From the NCBI RefSeq assembly GCF_027922425.1, contig NZ_BSFQ01000059.1, positions 1 through 34,667 of the forward strand: DNA of 34,667 bases, given 5' to 3'. This DNA is from Pseudonocardia halophobica. GTDB taxonomy: Bacteria; Actinomycetota; Actinomycetes; Mycobacteriales; Pseudonocardiaceae. Shown here one piece after another: positions 1 to 6,087 of this stretch. The notes below the pieces were generated by a model. The model was not told the DNA's origin, did not search any database, and saw only the letters and a program-made list of their open reading frames with translations. The number at the start of each line of letters is the position of its first letter. The first letter of the stretch is position 1. The position numbers and the translations under genes were made by a program.

Positions 1-90
1 CACCAACGACAAGAACCGATCAGCCACACCCTGCCGTCGCGGGCGTCCGGAACACCTCGTCCCGAACATCAACAACCTTACGGAGGACCG

Positions 91-861
91 ATGACCACCC
101 CGTACGACAGCACCGCCAGCCCCACCCCCTACGACGCCCGCCATGGCGCTCCGTACGACGCCGCCGCGCGTTCCGACGACCCCGACGCGATCCGTCGCGA
201 GATCGAGCGGACGCAGAGCCGGCTCAGCGGGGACGTCGACGCGCTGACCGAGAAGGTCACGCCCGGCCGGGTCGTGCAGCGCCGGGTCGACCGGGTGCGC
301 GGCCGCGTCTCCGGGTGGCGCGACGCCGTCATGGGCAGCGACCCCGCCGGGTCCGCCCGCGGCAGCGCCCACCAGGCCGCCGACACGGCCCGCTCCCTCG
401 CCGGGCAGGCCCAGGACCGGGCTGGTTCGGTGGCCGACACGGTGGGCGAGAAGGCTTCCGACGCCGCGTCGACGGTCGCCGACACCGCGCGGGAGGCGCC
501 CGACCGGGTGCGGCAGCAGACCCGCGGCAACCCGCTGGCGGCCGGGCTGATCGCCTTCGGCGCCGGCTGGCTCGTGTCCTCCCTGCTCCCGGCGAGCCGG
601 AAGGAGCAGGAGCTCGCGGGCCAGGCCAAGGACCGGGCGATGGAGGTCGGACGTCCGCTGGCGCAGCAGGTCGGCGAGAAGGCCAGGGAGATCGGCGAGG
701 ACCTGCGCGAGCCGGCCCAGCAGGCCGTGCAGTCGGTCCAGGAGACCGCGCAGGACGCCGCCTCCACCGTGGCCGACGAGGGCCGGTCCGCGGCCGGGCA
801 GGTCCAGGACCGCGCCCAGGACGCGGGCCGGAACGTCAAGGAGCAGGCCGGGCCGTCGTGA
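91..861 (+). CDS. DUF3618 membrane-anchored protein with LEA-like helices
   Basis: 256 residues. The N-terminus carries a triple PYD motif (residues 4-6, 13-15, 21-23). The DUF3618 signature follows: a charged helix around residues 33-56 (DAIRREIERTQSRL, then DALTEKV). One hydrophobic segment near 148-167 is the likely membrane anchor. Both flanks are Ala/Asp/Gln/Arg-rich amphipathic helices resembling late-embryogenesis-abundant repeats; DAASTVAD occurs twice (124-131 and 222-229). The start is fixed by GGAGG a few bases before the ATG. DUF3618 proteins often sit in actinobacterial envelope or stress clusters, but no biochemical role is established. A strong hairpin follows the stop, so it is probably monocistronic or the last gene of a unit that starts left of the window. 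Positions 1-90 hold only its leader; I see nothing else there. Confidence 0.85.
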   Translation: MTTPYDSTASPTPYDARHGAPYDAAARSDDPDAIRREIERTQSRLSGDVDALTEKVTPGRVVQRRVDRVRGRVSGWRDAVMGSDPAGSARGSAHQAADTARSLAGQAQDRAGSVADTVGEKASDAASTVADTAREAPDRVRQQTRGNPLAAGLIAFGAGWLVSSLLPASRKEQELAGQAKDRAMEVGRPLAQQVGEKAREIGEDLREPAQQAVQSVQETAQDAASTVADEGRSAAGQVQDRAQDAGRNVKEQAGPS

Positions 862-869
862 CTCCCGTG

Positions 870-901
870 CCCGGGCGGGGATGGATCACGCCCCGCCCGG
901 G
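870..901 (+). terminator. Hairpin terminator after the DUF3618 gene
   Basis: Perfect 11-bp stem (870-880 with 891-901; arm CCCGGGCGGGG) around a 10-nt loop, beginning 9 bp after the stop codon at 861. There is no T-tract, which is usual for actinobacterial hairpin terminators. Confidence 0.65.
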
Positions 902-1031
902 TACGGCTCCTGCCGGTTCGTGCATGCTGATCGGCGGCGCGGTGTGCGTGGCGGGGGCCGTCGTGTCGCAGCGGCTGGCCTCCGAAACCACCGGCCGCAC
1001 CCTGACCAGGACCGCCGGCGTCGACGCGGCG

Positions 1032-1056
1032 GCGTGAACCCGCGCCGATCGGGTAG
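1032..1056 (+). promoter_or_regulatory. SigB/SigF-type promoter, leaderless, for the DUF2231 gene
   Basis: GCGTG (1032-1036), 14-bp spacer, GGGTAG (1051-1056). The ATG at 1066 lies exactly 9 bp downstream, where transcription should start, so the mRNA is probably leaderless. No Shine-Dalgarno sequence precedes the ATG. The same arrangement recurs at several genes in this window. Confidence 0.5.
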
Positions 1057-1065
1057 GCCGCCGGT

Positions 1066-1692
1066 ATGAGCGGCTCACCGATCGTCCGGGCGCTGCGCGC
1101 CACCGAAAACGTCCGGGTCGGGGAGGACGGCGTCGCGGCCGTGCAGCGCGGGCTGCGCCGGTTCCTCGCGGGCAGCCGGCTCGACGCGGCGCTGCGCGGC
1201 GCCTGGCTCGGCCATCCCGTGCACCCGCTGCTCGTGACCGTGCCGATCGGCGCGTGGGCCTCCGCCGCCCTGCTCGACGCCGCCGGCGGCCAGGAGGACG
1301 CGGCCCGCCGGGTCGTCGGGGCCGGGATGGTCAGCCTGCTGCCGACGGTGGTGACGGGGCTGGCCGACTGGAGCGGGCTCGACGAGCGGCGCCGCCGGGT
1401 CGGGGTGCTGCACGCGGCCGGGAACGTGGTGTCCGCGGCCTTCCTCGGCGCCTCCTACCTCGCGCGCCGGCAGGGCCGGCACCGAACCGGGGCGATGTTG
1501 TCGCTGGCCGGGGCGCTGCCGCTGTCGGTCGCGGGCGCACTCGGCGGGCACCTGTCCTACGCGCAGGGCGCGGGCGTCGGACGCTGGCCGGAGGCCTCCT
1601 CCGACGCCGGCCGGACCGAGGGCCCCGGCGAGCCCGGCCCCCTCGACACCGGCGCGATCCCGGGCAGCGGTCCCGAGGCGAACCCCACCTGA
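1066..1692 (+). CDS. DUF2231 domain membrane protein
   Basis: 208 residues. The DUF2231 signature GHPVHPLLVTVPIGAW (about residues 48-63) opens the first of roughly four hydrophobic segments (about 52-72, 84-104, 120-140, 144-166). Pro/Gly-rich tail of about 40 residues, probably disordered. DUF2231 proteins are integral membrane proteins found widely in actinobacteria and proteobacteria; their function is not settled, though some relatives are associated with redox or cytochrome proteins. The ATG lacks a ribosome-binding site but sits 9 bp after a GGGTAG element. Family assignment is secure; function is unknown. Confidence 0.85.
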   Translation: MSGSPIVRALRATENVRVGEDGVAAVQRGLRRFLAGSRLDAALRGAWLGHPVHPLLVTVPIGAWASAALLDAAGGQEDAARRVVGAGMVSLLPTVVTGLADWSGLDERRRRVGVLHAAGNVVSAAFLGASYLARRQGRHRTGAMLSLAGALPLSVAGALGGHLSYAQGAGVGRWPEASSDAGRTEGPGEPGPLDTGAIPGSGPEANPT

Positions 1693-1759
1693 GAACCCAT
1701 CGGCCCCGACGCCGAGGCCCCTTCGAACGACGGGCGTGCCGTCGATCCCCGTCACCGCC

Positions 1760-1785
1760 GCATGCCTCCCCGCACCCGCGGGTAG
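1760..1785 (+). promoter_or_regulatory. SigB/SigF-type promoter, leaderless, for the DUF6158 gene
   Basis: GCATG (1760-1764), 15-bp spacer, GGGTAG (1780-1785), then exactly 9 bp to the ATG at 1795. Same geometry as the DUF2231 promoter. Confidence 0.45.
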
Positions 1786-1794
1786 CTGCGGGGC

Positions 1795-2055
1795 ATGACC
1801 GACCGACCCCACGGCGTCCCCCCGGCCGAGCTCGACGACGACACGCTGCGCCGGGAGATGACCCACCTGCACGAGACCCGCCACGACACCGTCCTCGGCG
1901 GCTCCGAGGACGCGCTCGAGGTGCACACCCGCCGGATGCTGGAGCTCGAGGCGGAGTTCCTGCGCCGCTTCCCCTCCGAGGCGGCACCGGACCCGCGGCG
2001 CACCCGGGCCGGGAGCCGCGAGGAGGCGGGCCGGCCGGTCCCGGGATCCGGCTGA
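1795..2055 (+). CDS. DUF6158 family small acidic protein
   Basis: 86 residues. Core about residues 8-62: PPAELDDDTLRREMTHLHET, then RHDTVLGGSEDAL and a helix ending EAEFLRRFP. This pattern matches the small actinobacterial family DUF6158. The predicted structure is all-helical and soluble, rich in His, Glu, Asp and Arg; no enzymatic motif is visible. The C-terminal 20 residues are Arg/Gly/Pro-rich and probably disordered. It is expressed from its own leaderless-type promoter and ends inside a strong hairpin shared with the convergent gene. Function unknown; family recalled from memory of the motif. Confidence 0.75.
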   Translation: MTDRPHGVPPAELDDDTLRREMTHLHETRHDTVLGGSEDALEVHTRRMLELEAEFLRRFPSEAAPDPRRTRAGSREEAGRPVPGSG

Positions 2056-2058
2056 GAC

Positions 2059-2102
2059 CCGGCGCTCCGCCGTCAGCTCAGCAGGTGGCGGCGGAGCGCC
2101 GG
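2059..2102 (+). terminator. 14-bp-stem hairpin between convergent genes
   Basis: Arms 2059-2072 and 2089-2102 are perfectly complementary (CCGGCGCTCCGCCG and its reverse complement) around a 16-nt loop. It begins 3 bp after the DUF6158 stop. The loop contains the stop codon of the opposite-strand gene, and the right arm encodes that protein's last residues. Confidence 0.65.
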
Positions 2103-2837
2103 CAGCTGCCGGGTGTCGACGTCGTGCTGCCACGCCCCGGCGACGTCCTCGAGCCGGTCGTCGCGCAGCAGCCGGGCGAGCGTGTTGGTGTCCTTCCACG
2201 GCTCGGCCCGCGAGCGCAGCGAGAGCACGAGCGTGACCCGGTGCCCGTCGGTGAGCAGCTCCGCGGTGTGCACCAGCATCCGACCCTGCAGCAGCACCGC
2301 CGAACCCACCCGCTGCGGCACCGCCATCAGCTCCGAATCCGGGAGCCCGCCGTCCGCCGCGCGCACCGCGCCGACGTCGGCCGGGCCGCGGTAGACGAGC
2401 GTGCTGCCGCCCTCCTGCACGCCGTCCGAGTGCAGCGGGACCAACTCCACGAATGCCGGGCCGTCGCGGTGCGGCGCGATCGGCGGCTGCCCGGGCCGGT
2501 AGAAGTTGACGCCCGAGCAGGACGTCGGGATCGGGTACGGCTCCAGCTCCGTCCCGGCGAGGTCGCTCAGCCGCTCCAGCCGGCTCCGGTCGTGCACCAT
2601 CTGCCGCACCTCGGGGATCAGCTCCTGGATCCGCCGCAGATGGTCGAGCCCGAGGTGGCGCTCCCCCGCCCGGGAGCCCGCCTCGTCGTGGAGCGCGCGC
2701 GCACGGGCGAGGACCGCCTCCAGTGCGGCACCGTCGTAGTCGTGCCGGTAGCGCGCGAAGGCGAGATCCGACGCGGCCTCGGCTCCGCCGTCGCCGCCCG
2801 TCACCTCGGTGAGCGTCCGCCGCTCGAGCACGTGCAT
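2073..2837 (-). CDS. 2-oxoglutarate/Fe(II)-dioxygenase-like protein
   Basis: 254 residues from the ATG at 2837, chosen because GGAGGAGGGG lies about 6 bp upstream. The jelly-roll core shows HRD in APHRDGPAF (His123, Asp125), then STLVYRG, and a distal His190 (LVHTAELL) followed by GHRVTLVLSLRSR with Arg200. This is the HxD...H iron triad plus the 2-oxoglutarate-binding Arg of the Fe(II)/2OG dioxygenase superfamily. The N-terminal 95 residues are helical with no motif I recognise. Substrate unknown; it resembles prolyl-hydroxylase or AlkB-like small-molecule or protein hydroxylases only in the core. It lies between small stress-type genes with its own promoter region, not in a biosynthetic operon. 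It could be an unannotated family of its own. Confidence 0.7.
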   Translation of the reverse strand: MHVLERRTLTEVTGGDGGAEAASDLAFARYRHDYDGAALEAVLARARALHDEAGSRAGERHLGLDHLRRIQELIPEVRQMVHDRSRLERLSDLAGTELEPYPIPTSCSGVNFYRPGQPPIAPHRDGPAFVELVPLHSDGVQEGGSTLVYRGPADVGAVRAADGGLPDSELMAVPQRVGSAVLLQGRMLVHTAELLTDGHRVTLVLSLRSRAEPWKDTNTLARLLRDDRLEDVAGAWQHDVDTRQLPALRRHLLS

Positions 2838-2937
2838 CGTCGTCCCCTCCTCCGACCGCGCCCGCCCCGGGAGGCAGCCCGCGTGCCCCGGCCCGCGGCC
2901 GCCAAACCCGGTGACGGCGCAACGCCTGCCTCTCCCC

Positions 2938-2962
2938 GCATGTCGGGCGGGCGACGGGGTAC
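2938..2962 (+). promoter_or_regulatory. SigB/SigF-type promoter for the DUF4383 gene
   Basis: GCATG (2938-2942), 14-bp spacer, GGGTAC (2957-2962). Here the start codon is 58 bp downstream and is preceded by GGAGGAG, so the transcript has a conventional leader, unlike the leaderless relatives. Confidence 0.4.
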
Positions 2963-3020
2963 GCGGCCGGAGCGGGGTGCCGCGCGCACCCCGCGCACGT
3001 CGTCCCCCGAGGAGGAGTCC

Positions 3021-3512
3021 ATGTCCGAACGGGCCACAACGGCCACGGAGCGGGGCCCGGGGCAGGCCGCCTTCCCCTGGGTCCAGGTGGGGGCGCTGGT
3101 CCTCGGTGCGCTGCTGATGATCTACGGCCTGGTCGGCTTCTGGCCGGCCTTCGCCCCGCCCGGGCCCGACGGCCGGCAGCCGACACTGCTCGGCCTGGAG
3201 ATCAACCCGCTGCGCAGCGCCCTGCAGCTGGCGCTGGGCGTGGCCGGGATGCTGTGCGCCACCCGGTTCTCCGCCGCGCGCGCCTACGGCTGGGTGCTCG
3301 CCGTCGTGAGCCTCGCGTTCGTGGTGTTCGGCATCCTCGGCATCCTGGACCGCGACGTCGACTGGCTGGGCATGAACGTGCCGTCGACCGTGGTCGCCGG
3401 GGTGTTCGCGGCGCTCGGCCTCGTCCTCGCGCTCGGGCCGGTGCGCCGGTCCTACCCCGGCGGCGCGCGACCGCCGGTGCACGCCGAACCGGGTCCGCGC
3501 GACGACCGGTAG
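3021..3512 (+). CDS. DUF4383 membrane protein
   Basis: 163 residues. ATG at 3021 with GGAGGAG 4-5 bp upstream. Four hydrophobic segments (about 20-40, 62-80, 88-108, 118-140). The diagnostic stretch is EINPLRSALQLALGV followed by ARAYGWVLAVVSLAFVVFGI, characteristic of DUF4383, a family of small actinobacterial four-helix membrane proteins. Function unknown. The short charged tail ends in DDR and the stop codon abuts the stop codon of the convergent gene with no bases between (3512/3513). Confidence 0.85.
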   Translation: MSERATTATERGPGQAAFPWVQVGALVLGALLMIYGLVGFWPAFAPPGPDGRQPTLLGLEINPLRSALQLALGVAGMLCATRFSAARAYGWVLAVVSLAFVVFGILGILDRDVDWLGMNVPSTVVAGVFAALGLVLALGPVRRSYPGGARPPVHAEPGPRDDR

Positions 3513-4178
3513 CTACGGGCTGCGCACCAGCTCGGCCGGCCCGGCGTGCCGACCGCGGCGCGACCCGGAGTAGGCCCGGGCACGCAGCCCGGCGAGCAGC
3601 CGCACCGGGCGCAGCCGCGGGTGCTGGTGCAGCACCGGGTCGAACGCCACCGGGCCGCTCCGCTCCTCACCGAGCACGAGCGTCGCCACGGCCCGGCGGT
3701 CCCGCGACCGGGCCTCGACCAGCCGGAAGACCAGCGAGCGGGCCCGCACGGCGTCGGGCACGGTCCGCGGGTCGGCCGGCGGGTCCGGCTCCCGCGGCTC
3801 CGGCTCGACCAGCAGCCGCATCCGGCCGGCCGCCGTGTCGTAGGGAAGCAGGGTGCTGTAGGTCGCGGTGCGCCAGCCGCGGGCCGGGGCGAGCAGCCCG
3901 CCACCCGCGGTCGAGCTCGTGAACAGCAGGTCGACGGCCTCGCGCGTCTCGTCCGGCTCGACGCGCACGGCCACGCCGAGCAGGTCGGGGAGCGCTCCGG
4001 GCGTGCCGGCGCCCTTCGACAGCCGCACCAGCACGCGGTGCGGGCCCGGGCCGAGCGCCTCAGCGACGGCCGACCCGCCGTCGTCGATCCGCAGCTCGCC
4101 GGCGAGCAGCACGCCGCGTGGGTGGAACGCCGGCCTCCCGCGCAGCCGCGCGAGGCCCCGGAACACGGTCCTGAGCAC
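3513..4178 (-). CDS. Small catalase-fold protein
   Basis: 221 residues from a GTG start at 4178 (no clear Shine-Dalgarno, so the start is uncertain). FHPRGVLLAGEL (18-29) resembles the distal-His segment of catalases (HxKGxxxxGxF). VRLSKGAGTPG...PDLLGVAVRV and DLLFTSS resemble the following catalase strands. Near the C-terminus RARAYSGSRRGR places Tyr203 where catalases have the heme-ligating Tyr, but the usual Asp after it is missing. The protein is less than half the length of a true catalase, as in other minimal catalase-fold proteins of actinobacteria, some of which carry uncertain labels such as phosphodiesterase. Whether it binds heme is open. Confidence 0.6.
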   Translation of the reverse strand: MLRTVFRGLARLRGRPAFHPRGVLLAGELRIDDGGSAVAEALGPGPHRVLVRLSKGAGTPGALPDLLGVAVRVEPDETREAVDLLFTSSTAGGGLLAPARGWRTATYSTLLPYDTAAGRMRLLVEPEPREPDPPADPRTVPDAVRARSLVFRLVEARSRDRRAVATLVLGEERSGPVAFDPVLHQHPRLRPVRLLAGLRARAYSGSRRGRHAGPAELVRSP

Positions 4179-4323
4179 GGCGGGGAGATGCCCGCCCCGG
4201 AACGGGCGGAAACCGGCGTTCCGGGCGGACGACGGCGGTCGACGTCCGGCGGGAGGACGGCGTGTCGTCGGACTTGCGCGCGTCCTCCTCGCCCCCCGCG
4301 CGGACCGCGCTGCCCGCGCGGGA

Positions 4324-4353
4324 CGGGCGAGCGGCCCGGAAGCCGCTCGCCCG
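4324..4353 (-). terminator. Hairpin terminator after the membrane protein gene
   Basis: Perfect 11-bp stem (4324-4334 with 4343-4353; arm CGGGCGAGCGG) and an 8-nt loop, 24 bp beyond the stop of the minus-strand gene ending at 4377. It separates that gene from the catalase-fold gene downstream. Confidence 0.6.
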
Positions 4354-4376
4354 CACCGCGGCGCCGGGAGGCCGGG

Positions 4377-4943
4377 TCAGGTCAGGCCGAGCACCTGTGC
4401 CGGCCGGGCCAGCAGGCCCGGCAGTTGCTGGCCGGGCCGCTGCTGCTCACCGTGCAGCGCGTTCACGACCACCAGCGCGCCGGTGAGGGCCGGGATCACC
4501 CACTGGCAGACGCGGAGCCGTCGCTGGGCCGCGCTCGCCGGCTCCGCGGTCCCGGCAGCGGGCTCGGTCGCCCCCTCGACGGGCTGCCCCTCCGCGGCCT
4601 CCAGCTTCTTGCCGAGCATCCGGCTGTAGGCCGTCACGCCGAGCGCGGCCACCGTCAGGCCGGTCATGGCCGTGCTCGACGCCGCGACCCCCTTCTGCGC
4701 CACGATCCGGCCCTTGTTGCCCCAGCCGACGCCGGTCGTCCCGACGAGCTGGGCGCCGATCGCGGCGAGGTTCACCGGGGTCCAGCGGGCCCAGCCCGCA
4801 TTGGCGATCCGGAGCCGCTCCCGCGGGTCGGAGGCCTGCGCCGCGGCGCCGTTGACGGCGACGGCGCCGGCCAGGGTGCCCCCGAACCAGGCGGCGAGGC
4901 CCAGTTCGTGCAGGGTGCGGAAGACGGTGTTGCGCTGGGTCAT
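4377..4943 (-). CDS. Actinobacterial membrane protein of unknown function
   Basis: 188 residues from the ATG at 4943, preferred because GGAG lies 7 bp upstream; a GTG at 4979 would add 12 residues. RTLHELGLAAWFGGTLAGAV opens the first membrane helix. Further hydrophobic segments lie around residues 53-70, 82-100 and 150-168. The segment between the third and fourth is Pro/Glu/Ala-rich. Similar proteins beginning with an HELGLAAWFGG-type motif occur in many actinobacteria, always as hypothetical membrane proteins. No enzymatic motif is visible. A GGGTAG promoter sits about 76 bp upstream and a clear hairpin downstream, so it is probably a single-gene unit. Confidence 0.65.
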   Translation of the reverse strand: MTQRNTVFRTLHELGLAAWFGGTLAGAVAVNGAAAQASDPRERLRIANAGWARWTPVNLAAIGAQLVGTTGVGWGNKGRIVAQKGVAASSTAMTGLTVAALGVTAYSRMLGKKLEAAEGQPVEGATEPAAGTAEPASAAQRRLRVCQWVIPALTGALVVVNALHGEQQRPGQQLPGLLARPAQVLGLT

Positions 4944-5019
4944 CGAGTCGCTCCAGGGCTGCAGCTGGGTGTCGGACACCCGGTCCCGCGTGCTGGCCGC
5001 GAACCGGGTCCCCGTCCGG

Positions 5020-5044
5020 CTACCCAGGAGGTCCGGGCCGACAC
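5020..5044 (-). promoter_or_regulatory. SigB/SigF-type promoter for the membrane protein gene
   Basis: On the minus strand GTGTC (5044-5040), 14-bp spacer, GGGTAG (5025-5020). Transcription would start near 5013, giving a leader of about 70 nt to the ATG at 4943. Confidence 0.4.
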
Positions 5045-5080
5045 CGGGCCGGCACCGGGTGAGCCCGGTCGACCCGGCGG

Positions 5081-5275
5081 TCAGGGGTCGACGCTGCCCG
5101 GGCCGGCGCCGCTCACGCTGCCGGGTCCGCCGGCGTCCTCGGGATCGGGTCCCTCCCCCGCGTCGCTCTGCGGGCCCTCGCCCTCGAGCACCTCGTCGCC
5201 GTGCAGGATCTCCTCGCCGTGCAGCACGGTGTCGTCCCCGTGGTCGCCGCCTCCGGTCTCGTCAGGTCGCGTCAT
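5081..5275 (-). CDS. Small acidic His/Gly/Glu-rich protein
   Basis: 64 residues, strongly acidic, no hydrophobic segment. Residues 16-34 contain three imperfect copies of a (V/I)L-(H/E)-G-(E/D)-E unit (VLHGEE, ILHGDE, VLEGEG), followed by a Gly/Pro/Asp-rich tail. It is probably disordered and could bind metal or act as a linker, but nothing proves this. Support for it being real: the ATG sits exactly 9 bp after a GGGTAG element with a good GGTTG upstream, the same leaderless arrangement as its neighbours. I do not recognise the family. Confidence 0.5.
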   Translation of the reverse strand: MTRPDETGGGDHGDDTVLHGEEILHGDEVLEGEGPQSDAGEGPDPEDAGGPGSVSGAGPGSVDP

Positions 5276-5284
5276 GCGGGCGAC

Positions 5285-5309
5285 CTACCCGCTGCCGGGG
5301 TGGGCAACC
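5285..5309 (-). promoter_or_regulatory. SigB/SigF-type promoter, leaderless, for the acidic protein
   Basis: Minus strand: GGTTG (5309-5305), 14-bp spacer, GGGTAG (5290-5285), 9 bp to the ATG at 5275. This is the closest match in the window to the GTTT-N(14-16)-GGGTAT consensus known for actinobacterial SigB/SigF promoters. Confidence 0.5.
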
Positions 5310-5447
5310 GGTGAGCGAAGCGGTCAGGAATCGAGAAGCCCCCGGCGCGGGGGCGCTCGTAGCGTCGTCGCCGTCGACAGCACCGTTCGCCCGGACGTCC
5401 GTTCCTGCAGGTCGCAGGCTGCGCGTCCGACCGCCGAGGAGGCCCCG

Positions 5448-5669
5448 ATGAACCGCAACACCGCGATCCGGCAGCTGCACCGCTGGACGTCCCTCGTCTT
5501 CACGGTGACCGTGATCGTCTGCTTCGTCGCCGTGAGCGGGGTGCTGCCCTTCTGGGTGTTCTACGTGCCGCTGCTCCCGCTGGCCGTACTGCTGTTCAGC
5601 GGTCTCTACCTGTTCACGTTGCCGTACACCGCCCGGCGGCGCCGCCGGCGCACCGCGCTCGGGACCTGA
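5448..5669 (+). CDS. Small two-helix membrane protein
   Basis: 73 residues. ATG at 5448 with GAGGAGG 5 bp upstream. It starts MNRNTAIRQLHRWTSLVFTV, a pattern I recognise from a widespread but uncharacterised actinobacterial membrane protein of about 75 residues. Two hydrophobic segments (about 15-35 and 40-60) and a poly-Arg tail (RRRRRR at about 64-69), so both termini are probably cytoplasmic. The HRW motif in the first helix recalls PepSY-type membrane proteins, but the similarity is too short to assign. It ends 5 bp before the convergent DUF3140 gene. Confidence 0.65.
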   Translation: MNRNTAIRQLHRWTSLVFTVTVIVCFVAVSGVLPFWVFYVPLLPLAVLLFSGLYLFTLPYTARRRRRRTALGT

Positions 5670-5674
5670 CCCCG

Positions 5675-6013
5675 TCAGGCGCCCACGGGCTTGAGCGGGT
5701 CGTGGCCCAGGCGCATGAGCTTGTGCCGCCAGGCCGCCTGGCCGGCGGTGGGCTCGAGGTCGTCGCGGGGCTGGGACAGGACCCGGTCGACCACGCGGCG
5801 CATACAGTCGGCGTCGGCCGCGGTGAGGTCCTCGCGCCGCTTGCGCAGGACGGCCAGCACCTCGCGGCCGGTGGGGGTGCCGGCGTGGTCGGGCTCCACC
5901 TCCGAGTCGACCGCCGCGGAGTCGGTCCGCAGCCAGTCCTCCAGCTCGCGGGACGTCATGTTCACGACGCGGTGGAACTCGTTCCAGAGGGTGTCGTCGA
6001 CGTGTTCGGCCAT
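5675..6013 (-). CDS. DUF3140 domain protein
   Basis: 112 residues. The DUF3140 core spans nearly the whole protein: LWNEFHRVVNMTSRELEDWL (9-28), then VLAVLRKRREDLTAADADCMRRVVDRVL and a C-terminal WRHKLMRLGHDPLKPVG. It is small, soluble and helical; relatives occur in bacteria and fungi without an assigned function. The ATG lacks a Shine-Dalgarno sequence but lies 9 bp from a GGGTAG element, which supports leaderless expression and fixes the start. Confidence 0.85.
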   Translation of the reverse strand: MAEHVDDTLWNEFHRVVNMTSRELEDWLRTDSAAVDSEVEPDHAGTPTGREVLAVLRKRREDLTAADADCMRRVVDRVLSQPRDDLEPTAGQAAWRHKLMRLGHDPLKPVGA

Positions 6014-6022
6014 GTCCCGGGT

Positions 6023-6047
6023 CTACCCGCGCGGACTCGGCTCACAC
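6023..6047 (-). promoter_or_regulatory. SigB/SigF-type promoter, leaderless, for the DUF3140 gene
   Basis: Minus strand: GTGTG (6047-6043), 14-bp spacer, GGGTAG (6028-6023), 9 bp to the ATG at 6013. Confidence 0.5.
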
Positions 6048-6075
6048 GGCTCCGCGGAGCCGGCACGCCCCCGGT

Positions 6076-6081
6076 TACGGT
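6076..6081 (+). promoter_or_regulatory. -10 element of a leaderless MFS gene
   Basis: TACGGT (TANNNT consensus) followed by 6 bp and the GTG start at 6088. This is the spacing expected when transcription begins at the start codon. There is no Shine-Dalgarno sequence. Confidence 0.4.
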
Positions 6082-6087
6082 TCCCCC

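Noticed and set aside
858..1037. Small GTG-started frame overlapping the DUF3618 stop, with one hydrophobic stretch
   Set aside because: An 11-bp terminator hairpin at 870-901 covers its first codons, there is no ribosome site, and no family is recognised.
1728..1744. CGACGG / CCGTCG hairpin after the DUF2231 gene as a terminator
   Set aside because: Only a 6-bp stem, expected often by chance at this GC content.
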